This document shows, in pieces, positions 22,398 through 33,627 of a DNA stretch of 64,000 bases. The DNA comes from Tetracladium setigerum (Eukaryota; Ascomycota; Leotiomycetes; Helotiales): positions 1,674,001 to 1,738,000 of the forward strand of contig PZJY01000013.1 in assembly GCA_031472005.1 (NCBI GenBank). The letters run 5' to 3'. Under the pieces are notes generated by a model that searched no databases, had not been told where the DNA came from, and worked only from the letters and a program-made list of their open reading frames with translations. Each line of letters starts with the position of its first letter. Within the stretch, counting starts at the first letter, position 1. The position numbers were made by a program, and so were the translations under genes.

Positions 22398-23202
22398 GAT
22401 TGTGGAGGAAATTACACATTCTTTGCTACTCTCTTCTTTCTTTGTGTTGGCGTTGAAGAGAGCATTTTGCTTTTCGTGGATGAAAGATACCCCCATTTTT
22501 TATGTTGTTTGTTGTGTAATTGCTGGCGTTGGGGTCATATATCATAGATACTGGTGGACTGTACATTCTTTGGTCCTCGTGAAGTTGTGGCAGAGATTAG
22601 AGATATCACTTCTTTAATACAAAATCTCTCCTCTAATTTTGAATATCGTTGACTGAAAGTACCACATACATTTGATACTTGGTGAGACATGTAAATGTAA
22701 ATATAGTTATTGTACTGTACTGTGCGTATCATTCAGAATTGGTGGAACAAAATTGTGAATTATCCCTCATTCACGCTTTAAGCTGTCGAGAAGGACTGTA
22801 CCTACTAGATAGAACTTCCTCAAGAAGTCAGGAGAGACAAAACAACTAGTGCAGCCGTACTTAAATTGATCCCTGCTAAAGAAAAAGATGCTCCGAAGGG
22901 AATATACTGTAATTTTAAGATAGGCGCTTCGTTGGGCAGCTCCAAGTTTCGAATAGCGAGATAAGATCGTTCACGGTTCACCTCATCTCACTTCACCCTC
23001 TATGATTCTCTCTCATCTCCTCTGCCTGTTGTAATGAAACCATTATCATCATTCGCGCATCTCTATCTCTTTCTGCTTCTTCCCCCTTAAGTTGTTGTTG
23101 TTTTGCCAAGAGCAGCGTCTGTTCTTGTTCCGTTTCTCTCTGTTGCCACATATAGGTGACCCATTTATGAGACTTATTTTCGAAGGTTTTAGTATATTTC
23201 TA
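22398..23202. other. Intergenic, convergent 3' ends
   Basis: About 800 nt between the kinase (+) and the first DUF7730 gene (-). AT-rich; no conserved ORF seen. Confidence 0.4.
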
Positions 23203-24662
23203 TTATGGGAGAGGGAGGAAAAAGAAAGGAGAGAAGCAAGCGGAAGGGAGAGGGAAGAGGAGGGGGTTATAACCAATATAATATAACTGAATGGATGGGG
23301 GACATACTCTCATATCAACGAAAACCTCCTTCGGCAAACAAGAAATACAACAACATTTCAGCGGTAAGATACAAATAGTCCAGGGAAAGGTCTTGAATGG
23401 GGTGGTGAATCCATTCTCGGATGTCCTGCGTGAGAGTGTTAATGTTTTTTGAGCTAACTTTCTTGATTTGATCTGGGATTTGAGTGGTGTAGAGTAGGGT
23501 AGGTAGATGGGATTGAATTGAGTTGAGTTGAAATTTCGAACTACATGGGATAATAGGGGAAGAAGGGAAAAGAAGGGAAAAGAGGTGGCAACTGACATCC
23601 ATTCCACACTCCTTATTAATCCAAACCTCTCCGGAAGAACCGTCAATGAAAATCGTAAAACCTCAACCAAGTTCTGAAAATCGAACGTATTTTGCGTATA
23701 CAAGATCTCAATCGCTTCACTATATCTGATATTTCCCCTTCATTAGCAAAAAAAATCTCATACTTCCAAACGAACTCTTCTTCAATGATCAATCTAAACC
23801 CCATTTTTCGCTTCCGTTTGCGAAGGAATACATACCCATCATATCAAATCGTAAACAAGAGAGAGAGAGAGAGAGGCCCCCAAAAATAAAAATAAAACTC
23901 ACATCATACGACAGCTCCTCAACAACGCCAACAAATCCACCACCCCCCACTCATCCCTCGCCCCAGCCTGCTTAATCTGCAACTTGCAATACCCCGGTAT
24001 ACATGTCCCTTGCTTACAACGCGTGTGGGCGAAATGTTTGTAGATCGGGATGTAGTTGAGATGGAACACATACCCTCCCAGTATGTCTTCCCAGATTTGT
24101 CGGCGGAGTTCTGGGGGAGGTTGAAGAGGAGGGCTTGTGTTTGGTTGTCTGTTTTGGTCGGTGGGGTTTTAAGGGTGGTGGTTGATTTGTTTTCTCCTTT
24201 TTTGTCTTTGTCTTTGCCTTTTGCCACTCTTCTAAGGCCCATCCGGTCTGATATCGTCGTCTTCGAATGCTTGATCTTATTCTTATCCCTCACATCACCA
24301 ACTTCAACATCAACACTAACACCAACACTACCATCCCCATCCCCATCCCTCTCCCCACTCTCCTCCTCAACTCCAACTTCACCAAACCCAACTTCAGCCT
24401 CCCCCTCCCAATGCTCAAACGCCTTTCCCCCTCTCCCCCCTCCCCCCAAAACCCCAGGCATCCTTCTCCTCCCTTCCTCCTTCTCCTTCCTCCTCTTCCT
24501 CCTCGGAGTCTCATATTCAAGAACCTTCAAACAGCCACCAGCGATAAGACCAATACCACCGATCACACAGATACATGGGAGACAGACAATTGTGAGGGTT
24601 ACTGTTAGGAGGGTTGAGCGGGTTGTTGGGTCGCGGCCGTGGAGGCGGGCTGGTGTTGTCAT
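23203..24662 (-). CDS. DUF7730-type protein with N-terminal TM segment (frameshifted)
   Basis: A member of the large fungal DUF7730 family (unknown function, F-box-like folds suspected). The N-terminus has one hydrophobic segment (TVTLTIVCLPCICVIGGIGL) and then a basic/acidic low-complexity stretch of ~120 residues. The family core begins with LLFNLPPEL and IWEDILGGYVFHL, but only after one extra C in the run at + 24113-24117; without it the frame runs into nonsense. Exon 1 ends at 23903, and intron 23902-23726 (GTGAGT..TCAG) joins CRM to IYSEAIEILYTQNTFDF. A further intron 23596-23426 (GTCAGT..GCAG) leads to a stop at 23203, but the last ~75 residues have no clear family match, so the 3' end is uncertain. 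With the base added the model is 370 residues, close to the neighbouring paralogue. Confidence 0.6.
23859..23875. repeat. GA dinucleotide microsatellite
   Basis: Eight GA units in the first intron of the DUF7730 gene. Confidence 0.75.
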
Positions 24663-25994
24663 TTTTTGGGCGATTCTTGAGGTGAGAGGAAGAATGAGAG
24701 CGAGGGTGAGATGTGGTGAACGGATGGATGGGTGGATAGATGGATGGTTCTGTCGTTTAGGAATAGTAAATATAGTATAATGTCACACGTGCTGAGGAGA
24801 TGGTCGTCGGTGAGCGAGAGTGAGTGAAATGTGAGAGTGAATGTGAGAGTGAGGATGGACGAAGATATGTATAGGTTCTTCTCAGAGCCTTCTCGTCGCG
24901 ACCAAGATTCCACAGACTGCCCATACAGCTGAGAGAATCTCGACACCCATTCGTTTCGGTTTTTCTTATCGTTTCCAAGCTACGAATTTATCATTCGCTT
25001 CCGATCCGTCGAGGTTACGAGGATGTATGTTGGCAAGGTAGGTCAAATATACGAATGGTTTGATACAGTATCTATCAAGCCTGTAAAATCGCGAGTGATG
25101 GCCGTGCAACGTGGTGTGTTGGAGGGTTGGTCTTCATGTTTGAAGCGAGAAGCTCAGGAAGAGAAGAAGAGGAAAGTGGATGACTAGGTACAAGTACTTG
25201 TAAGAGGATACTTGTAAGAAAAGTTCTCGGAGCTGAGATGAGGTCAGCATTGTCAATTCAGTCAAATAATACCCACTCTCAGAGATGTTGTGAAGATGTG
25301 AGTAAGGGTGGCTCAGTCGTTTCGTTAGTGCTGACTTGAGGTCAGCTTCGCACATGTTCCATGTTCTTGGCACACTTTGTTGTTATCCGATTCCGAGGCG
25401 AGATTTTGAATGCTGGATGTTAAATATAGCGCACATTGTTTGAGTGCGGCAATTTGTCTACCTATATTCTAGAAAGGATAATGAACTTGATGAACGTCAT
25501 GAACTCGGAAGAAGCTTGTATGTGATTGTGGTACGTTTGGAAAATCAGAAGGAGGGCCAATCAGGAAGGACATACTTTATAAGCGGCACTACTTTTTTTT
25601 GGGAGAAGTTGGCTTGTACCTAACCTAAGGACCCCAAAATATACCTAATATTCTAACCCGTTATAGTGAAAAACAGTTTCATTTGCGCAAGAGCATTTGC
25701 AAAGCTACCTTAGCTCGCTAAACTTTGCTTGAAAGTTTTGGGTTCAATTTGGCGGTTAGGGTCGCAGGAGAGGAAAGAAACCAAGAATTAGATGGCGAAA
25801 TGTAAGCTCTTACCATCTGGCAATAGGTAGATCTGTAACAATAAATAGAATGTTTACAAATAAGTACATAGCAACTGAAAGAAAGAAAACGTCTTCATAA
25901 TCTCGTAAACAATCATACATACTCATAAGATCAAAACCGCAACGCGCAAAAAAGGACGACCGAAACGCCTTAAAAGGATACCAAAAACGCCACG
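24663..25994. other. Intergenic between the two DUF7730 paralogues
   Basis: About 1.3 kb holding the promoter of the first DUF7730 gene and the 3' flank of the second. No conserved ORF, RNA gene or clear repeat was seen. Confidence 0.45.
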
Positions 25995-27161
25995 CTAACC
26001 TGCAACAGACATAAAAACTTCATCTTCGTCGTCCTCATCCTCCTTGATATCAGGCCCTCTGACAATCTTAAAAGGAGCCTCTTCAGCAAAATCCCATTTT
26101 CCCTCATCATTGAATGGGATGATAAGTTCAAACTTCCTCAAACCTTTGATCTGCATCATGACCTCGCACATCTTCTTCCTCCTCGCATACGGAACTTCGG
26201 CCTTGTGTTCTTTCAGAATCACCTTGAGATCCTTTAGGTTCTTCATGCCAGCAATTATGCCCCAAGCTTCTTTCCAGAGCCGGAATTCCTCCCGATCCAT
26301 TTTCGGTACTGTATTGTCTTTGTTGAAGATGCTGAATGGTCGCTCCCAGTCTACCATGATAGATGTGATTGAATCGAGGCGTTGCGGAAGGACTGTGGTT
26401 CCAAAGTGACGGATATCTCCAGGATCGTAGAAATGAAAGGTGTTTTTCGAATAGAGAATTCGGATGGCTTCGGTATAGCTAATCAAATGTTAATTTCATC
26501 TTGTCAGTTGATACTCGCACGATACTTACATCACGCGACAAGTGAGAAGCAGTGGTACCATTCCACCGTCTGTTCTCAAGTCCACTAATCCCACCTTATC
26601 CAAGTGCCACACACGAGCTTTGTAGGACAACCAGCCTTCCATACATCGTGCTTTATTCTTCTCATCGCATTCCTGTTCCCCATCGTCCTGCAATCGGCAT
26701 CTCCAGTGTCCCAATCTTCCATTTTTCCGCAGGATATGGATCAACTTCGCCTCCTTCCCGCCCAGGAATATCTCATCATATATATCCAACCGAATCTCAT
26801 ACGGCAGCATGGACAATAGCAAACACCCAGCCTGATTATCCGTCCGTTGTCTGGACCGTCGAATGCTCTGCGATAAGTTCGAAATCGACTCGATAGGCGG
26901 GAGAGGCCCAGTGAGAGTCCGCTTGCGAGTTCGAGGAAGGGGAACTGGGACGCCGACTGACCAGTCTCCTTTGGCCCTGCGCGTCAGCCCATGGACATCG
27001 GCTTGTCGTCCGCTCTTTACAGCCCAGTGCTGATCGTAGAGCTTGACACTCCATATCATTGGAGTGATGTAGAAAATCATCTTGGCCAGCTCCTTGCTGT
27101 GCGCAAGCGAGTCGGGTCTTCGCCACTGGTAGATCTCTCCTGTTGCTGTGGTTGAACTCAT
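25995..27161 (-). CDS. DUF7730-type protein (paralogue of the 23203-24662 gene)
   Basis: The second member of the DUF7730 family in tandem, same strand. Exon 1 is 27161-26530 and exon 2 is 26478-25995, with a 51-nt intron (GTAAGT..TTAG), giving 371 residues. The core pattern is LLLSMLPYEIRLDIYDEIFLGG, a Cys/charged loop, then LLLTCRV joined to IYTEAIRILYSKNTFHF, and a C-terminal part with W..I.GMKNLKDLKVIL. The intron sits at the same codon and phase (2) as in the neighbouring paralogue, which supports common descent. The C-terminus is acidic (DEDDEDEVF). There is no TM segment, unlike the neighbour. The molecular role of the family is unknown. The reading frame is intact. Confidence 0.8.
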
Positions 27162-28136
27162 TGTGGGATCTTCGTCTTGCTCGTCCGTCCTCGTTCGAAG
27201 CTGCTCAGCTCAAAGCGGGAGAGGAGGGGAGAGGGAGAGGGAAGGGGAGGGGGACTGATTGATAGTATGTGAGGTGAGGGGACGATAACCTTACTTTGCT
27301 CACAAGATGCAAGTGAGCTCTTGTGCTTTTACTGCGGCGAGACGTGTGCCAATGCATAGTGCTTGCCATCCTCCCACACATCCCACACCTCCGCACTCGC
27401 GTTGGTTGTGAGGATTGTGGTGGTTGCTCGATGACTTTATCCAGCCAGTCAGTGAGTGGTGTTGAGGATGGATGACAGGCGACACAGGAATGCTCGGATC
27501 AGGGATGAGAGGCGTTCACTCATATTGGGTCTTTTGCCGAAGTTTAACCGACATGTATCAATAACAGCATTTGGATCAAGCTTTGCCCCAACTTCATACA
27601 TATCAACCACACCTCATGCTGCCTTTACCTTTGCCCTTACTAATACCTGATGCAGGTATGCACAATTGAATCGAGTACGATATGCCGATATATTTATTGC
27701 ATACGTTACGGCATCTCTCTCCACCCATTTCCAAGGATTGCCCCTCGGTGGGGAAATTAAACAATCTTTGCCAAGGGCCATGACATTCTCCCCGATGTTT
27801 CCAGTTCTCGCTTCCAAACTTCCAACGGCGAAGCGCAGAAATAAGATGATTAAGATCACAATTAAGATCGGATCATAAGTCAAGCTTTTGCCTTTCGTAT
27901 CAGGTAGATTAAAGTTAATCCTACTCCCCCCTGCTCTGGACCAGCTCCAGATTTTCATATTGTCAGCCGGTATCCGACGTCTTCTTCTCTCTCCTTCTCC
28001 TCCTCCTCTTCCTCTTTCCTCACCTGTTTTCAACTTCACCACCACACTCTTTTCTTGCAGAAATCACAAAAATCAGAAGCTCAGTCTTCGTCACAGTCTT
28101 TACTTTTTAACTTCTTGCGTCTGCATATTCAAAAAC
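27162..28136. other. Intergenic, divergent promoters
   Basis: About 1 kb between the divergent DUF7730 (-) and expansin-like (+) genes. A purine-rich G/A tract lies at about 27211-27253. The 249 codons open upstream of the expansin start (from 27888) are leader, not protein. Confidence 0.5.
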
Positions 28137-29303
28137 ATGTTCTTTTCGACCACTCTCGCTGCAACTGCAGTTTTCGCGCTTGCCAATGGTGCTGCTTTGA
28201 TGAGCAGGGGCAATTCTGGAGAAGCTACCTTCTATGGAGGAAATACGGATGGGGGAATGTGCTCTCTCGTTGGATACTCCCTTCCATCTGGAGTTTATGG
28301 TGTCGCAATGTCAGATTCCAACTGGGATGGCTCCGAAACTTGTGGAGGCTGTATTGAAGTGACTGGGCCAAAGGGAAACAAGATTATTGCTATGGTACGA
28401 TCGAGTCTGGTGAGCTTTGGCGGCAGCACTCTCTAATAAAACCTTAGGTCACCGATCAATGCCCTGGATGTGGACCCAACCATCTTGATCTCTACCCCGA
28501 TGCTTTCGCCAAACTTGACGACCCATCCAAGGGTATAATTCAAGTATCGTGGAACTATGTCACCTGCCCTATTACTTCCCCAATCGTCATCCGTAACAAG
28601 TCCGGCACTTCTCCATACTGGTTCAGCATGCAAGCCTATAATGCCCAGAAGAGAGTTGAAAGCTTACAATTCAGCACGAATGGAGGATCAAGCTGGACTT
28701 CGACCCAGAGAATGGATTACAACTACTTCCAATTGACAAGCGGATCTGGAACCTCGAGTGTGGATGTCAAGGTTACTAGCGTTGATGGGGATGTTGTGAT
28801 TGTGAAGGATGTTCCAGTTGGAAGCGACGTTTCCAAGACGGGAGGAAGCAATTTTGGATCCGGTTCAACAGGTTGGTGATCTCTACTCCTCCACTACTTG
28901 ACAACAATACTCACAATTACTCCTAGCTGCCGAGGCCCCAGCTGTAGAGGAACCTGTCGCAAAACCAACAACCACAGCTGCTCCAGTTGTTGTCCAGCCT
29001 GTCCAGCCAACTTCAACTCAAGCACCAGCTCCTGTTGTAGTTAAGACAACCACAAGCATCGGTGCCATCTTCCAGGAATCCACCGTCCCTGCTTACGTCC
29101 CACCTCAACCAACTACGTTCGCAACCACAACCACCAAACCAGCTGCTGCTGCCCCAGTCACTACAACTCCCACTCCTACCACCACCACCAAATCCCATGC
29201 TTCTCACGCCATCACTCAAAGTCCCGCCAAGGTCGAGACGGCCGAGCCAGAGAAGACAGTCACCGTGACCATCAACGGATGTCCAGCATACCTTGAAGGA
29301 TGA
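28137..29303 (+). CDS. Secreted expansin-like protein (DPBB domain)
   Basis: A fungal expansin/RlpA-like protein, expected to be exported and to loosen or bind plant or fungal cell-wall polysaccharides non-hydrolytically. Exons are 28137-28394, 28448-28871 and 28927-29303 (352 residues). A signal peptide (FFSTTLAATAVFALANGAAL) is followed by a double-psi beta-barrel domain: GEATFYGGNTDGGMCSL, CGGCIEV, then VTDQCPGCGPNHLDLYPDAF across intron 1. A C-terminal beta-sandwich resembles the carbohydrate-binding half of expansins (YWFSMQAYNAQKRVESLQ). The last ~125 residues are a Thr/Pro/Ala-rich, probably O-glycosylated tail, ending TVTVTINGCPAYLEG without a clear GPI signal. Frame and splice sites are clean. 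Confidence 0.88.
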
Positions 29304-30484
29304 ATTTGACAATCCCAACAAACCCACACAACCCCACACAAAACGAAAAAGAATTTCATTTCAAATGTATATATTTTAACGACATTACGATCCCATGGAG
29401 GCTTGTATATTTGAAGATGTTTTTTGATGAACGAGAAATTGGTGATTTAGCTTTATTTTTTTTGAATTGGGGGAAATAATGCATGGGAGGGATGGAATGC
29501 ATTCGCTGGGCGCTTTTTATATTCGGTTGTATATATATTTTTACCTATATTCTAGTCGTCGTTTGAGAACGATTTGAATATATTTCACTTCTTTGTGTTG
29601 TGCCCAAAATATTTTAAGAAAGAAACTTTACTCGTTTCGTTTTCGGGTCTCTACTCCTTAACTTCCATTCTTACTCAAAAAAGCAAACTTACGCCATCTT
29701 ATTCCTCATCGCCCGGTTCTGAAAGTTAAGCCGACTACCGTCCTGATTATTTCCTCCATAAAACGGATTCTTGAATATCTCCTCTCCCTCCTCCCTCCTG
29801 ACTATAATCACGAACATACTCAACAGCAGACGTGCTCTCATTCCGAATCAGTATGAACTGCAAGTACCCTTCTTTAGATATTAGACTGTGAATTTCAAAT
29901 TCGACCGAGAGACAAGTTAGAGAAAGGCCATTTCAGCGGCTCCAACTGATGTCCTGACGAGGGAAGGAAGTTAAGAATATCGGCTGCTTCTAGGTCTCCC
30001 TCCCAACTTACTATTGGCCGAATTTCTGGTGTAAAGCACTAGCTAAAAGTAATAGGCGTACTAGCTTGTAAAGATATGTCGACTAGAGTCCGACCAGTGA
30101 CTTAGTTTGTTTGCTAGGGGCTGCTCATCGAAAACCACGAAAAAACGGCGTACATGCGGCTTGCATGGAACACCTGGACTTCTAAACTATGTAAAAAGAA
30201 TTTTTATTTTCTTAGCTGATATTTTATGTTTATAGTTTCATAGCTTTCTAAGGCTGAAGTATCTACTCTTCCCGCCATCCAGGGACGCATGCCAAGATGT
30301 CAGAGGTATCCCAAGTCACTGACACATCGTCCCCAGTACACTTCCCACAAAGCACAAGAAATGAAACTTAAAGTAGCCATCGGAGAGACTGTGATTGACT
30401 GTGGCATGACAAAGGAAAGCGTTGCCGCTTGTAGTTCGAGTGCGCCAACCACAGTCAACGGTCCCTGGCAACTCTTCGAAATCT
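29304..30484. other. Intergenic, convergent 3' ends
   Basis: About 1.2 kb, AT-rich between 29340 and 29640. No conserved ORF, repeat family or RNA gene recognised. Confidence 0.45.
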
Positions 30485-32165
30485 CTACAGCTTGAACCCC
30501 GCAGTCTTCGCTTTGAAGAACCCAGCAGGATCATACTTCGCCTGAGTCTTCTTCAAAAACGTCCTCGTACTCTTCCTCAGCCTCCCAAAGTAATCCTGCT
30601 GATAATTGGCATCATTCATAAACAATGGCAAATGCAATCCCCCATCCAGTTTCTTCGCCTTCACAAACGCCGCAACACGATCCCTGATCCCAGAAGCCAC
30701 CTTCAAAACTGCCTTGTCCATCTGCTTGTCATCGCTGGGAGAATCATAGGCCCAGTTGAGCTCGAGAACCACGAGATCTTTGGTCGGATCCAAGTCTAGG
30801 AGGTCGCCACCGCTTGCCTTTGCTTTTGCCGCGAGTCGCTTGGGGATAGCTTGGTAGGTAATTTGGCCGGTAAGACCTGCGACATTTTTGTTGGCGTCTA
30901 CGGTGGATGTGACGAGGTCGAAATAGGATCTGAACACCTCGAGTCCGTTGGCTGCGTTTGGGAGTGGTGTTGTTTCGGAAAAGATGGAGATCACTTGGGG
31001 TGTGAGAATGGTATCTCCAAGCATGTCGACAAATGTTGCAAATGTGGTTTGGGACCATGTGTTGAAGTATGGACCGATGGCAAAGAGTTCGCTGAAGAGA
31101 TCGGCGGGTGGAGTTGGTCCATCCCAGAAGGTAAAGAGAACCCATGTTGTTGCTTGGCTCGAGGCGTTGTAAATAGCGGTTGTTATCAACGCAGCCCGAT
31201 CGTCTGGGTAATGTTCTACGAAATTTCGAGTGGCTGTTAAGATGGCGTCGTTTTGTTCGGGCGATACGAACACCAGTTGACCTCCCCAGATCTGGTAAGG
31301 CAACGTATTAATATAGGCTGTTCACAAATTGGAAAGAGAACATGCTGGTCCAATTGGATATGCCTTCAGCTTGAAAGAAGTTACAACGCCAAATGCATTA
31401 CCACCACCTTTGAGAGCTTTGTACAGATCTTCGTTCTCGGACTTGGAAGCCTTCACGATGTCTCCATTGGCTAGGACAACCTCATACTCTACAACAGTAT
31501 TCATCGCCCATCCAACTTGAGTTGACAAATAGCTGAGTCCACCTAACCATTTGTTAACCCAACCGAAACTACTCCAACGTTGAGAAGAATGTACGTACCA
31601 CCAGTCAAGTATCCGCCGACACCAACATGGCCAATTCTTCCTCCTGCAACTGCAACACCAAAGGGTTCTAAATCTCTCGCAACTTCTGCCCATCGACTTC
31701 CAGGGCCAATTGTTGCAGTTCCCGATATAGAATCATAAGTGGTGGTGTTGAGCCTCTTCAAACTAATGAGTGGTCCGCCACTGATGCTAGCGAATCGTTG
31801 ATTGGGGTTATGCCCTCCAGCTTTGACAGCGAATTTCTCCTTGGTACTTCGAACGGTTTTGAGGACAGTCGAGAGTTCGGCTGGTGTTTTCGGGATGATG
31901 ATGCATGATGGAAGAAGGATTCGACATGATTGCGACCTGGCAGTTCAATATTATTAGTATCATACAATTAAATGATAAAAGCTACATACCAGTATAGAGC
32001 TTGATCTGCATTATAAGCTGGAGTCAAAGGCCATTCAACTTCAATGTTGGTAGTGGTAGCGATCTCCTTGCAAGATGTAACAGTAGCGACTTTTTCTTGT
32101 GAGGCGGCCGAGTAAAAAAGAGCAAATGCAGCTCCAAGGCCAATGCATAGGTGTTTGAAACCCAT
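30485..32165 (-). CDS. Secreted FAD-linked oxidoreductase, BBE/glucooligosaccharide oxidase-like
   Basis: A vanillyl-alcohol-oxidase-fold flavoenzyme with a C-terminal BBE domain; relatives oxidise sugars, alkaloids or secondary metabolites. Exons are 32165-31990, 31936-31599, 31542-31346 and 31291-30485 (505 residues). There is a signal peptide (CIGLGAAFALFYSAAS), then the FAD PP-loop region with FAVKAGGHN, whose His is the usual covalent FAD site, and VGVGGYLTGGGLSYLS. The position that is Cys in bicovalent enzymes appears to be Ile (GRIGHVG), so single covalent attachment is expected. The BBE end is YQQDYFGRLRKSTRTFLKKT. Between exons 3 and 4 lies a 54-nt segment with an in-frame TGA; it reads best as a GC..AG intron joining AYPIGP to IWGGQLVF. 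Confidence 0.85.
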
Positions 32166-33627
32166 AGTGACGATGCTAGACTTTGAAAACTATGGAAAGA
32201 TTGAGGATGGAAAGACACACCGACCAAGGGGATTGAAAGGTTTAAATAGATTTGTTGGAACAATGCATCTGAGCTTATGCTGTGTTACGTAGATCGTCCC
32301 TGTTATCGTTTAATATTACCTATCAGGTAGAATTTTGCAAGCCTTCAAAAAGCCTCCACTGTCTATATGTACGAGGCAGCCAATGAATTGCATCCAACTC
32401 GGAATGACCATCTCAAACGCCTTGGATTGATAACACGGCACAGTGTGCCCAGCACTCCAATGTACGAATTTCGTACATTGATCCGCCAGGCAGATCTAAG
32501 CCTTCCCATAGTGACGCGAGTACAAAACAGGCCATTGAAGTCCGGAAAATGGACCTGAACTCTTGAAAAGTAGCCGTGAGTCGGCAAGGAATAGGCAATT
32601 GCGATCTGTCGCCCGTTTGCCAGCACTATCAAAGACGGGCAATGCTACCAAAATTTGGCAAACGAACACGAAAACGAAGACAAATGCCACAGTGCTGCCT
32701 TCCTAGTTAGAATTGGAATAAGAAAATTTAATCCCAGTATCCGTAATCATTGCATTCGAATCCACAACTTACAAGCTGTTCTTGTTCTTGACGTCTATTG
32801 AGGCTTCTCAAAACCCGAATACGAAAAATGCGGGGCGTCCTTGGCTGGAAAAGAGTGTCAAAGACCTTCTCCACACAACTCCGATTAGAATACTTATACA
32901 ACTGAGCACTCCTCACCTGAAGCAGAGCTCCACATACTCATATATAATAATGATAATAAATATAAATAAGTTCAAACAGCCGCCGGCTAGCGATTGAAAT
33001 AAAATAATATTGATACTTAATATTAAGTAATATTATGAGGGGACTTCCTTGGAATGCTAAGAGGTTCTAAATCAACGATGAACTCAGTTTATTGGATGTC
33101 ACATTCACTCAAGACTGAAAGTTCACATTAGGAGAATCAGGTTAGATATCGAAGTAGAGATTGAAAATAGAAAATCAAAGAGTGTACGTGAATCTGGATC
33201 GTAAAAGATCTGTTTGGGCCAGAAAAAAGACTTGAAAGCAGAAGCCCTACGACCGTTGAACATGGGATGAAGTTAAAGAGTGTATACGAACTTTAATGAA
33301 ATGAGACCTGTGTACTTCGCCCGCCTAACCCTCCCCCCCAAAAAGGAAAATAAAACGTGAGCAAACGAAGCACTCTGAGGCCGTTAAAAAGGAAAGCCAA
33401 ACTCAGTATTCCGCCCGTTCTTGCAATTTCAGCCTGTTTTCACCCTGTGCTGTTCAATGCGTACGTTTCCTCAACCATCGACTCCCTTTCTGACTTATGG
33501 AGTTGCGCCGCTCTCATCCTGTGTGCAATTCAACCGTCAACAACTTAATTGTGGTGCGACAGTTCAATTCCTCATCCATAAACTTATCAGGAAAAGCGAG
33601 GCTGTAGCCTCCATCCCCAGTGCTGAA
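32166..33627. other. Intergenic
   Basis: About 1.5 kb between two minus-strand genes. The stretch 32930-33040 is very AT-rich. No credible gene, RNA or repeat family was seen. Confidence 0.45.

Noticed and set aside
24010..24780. 256-codon plus-strand ORF with Pro/Ser-rich stretch
   Set aside because: Antisense to the low-complexity part of the DUF7730 gene, which has a recognisable core and matching intron position.
27888..28136. N-terminal extension of the expansin-like gene
   Set aside because: The ATG at 28137 is followed directly by a good signal peptide; an extension would bury it.
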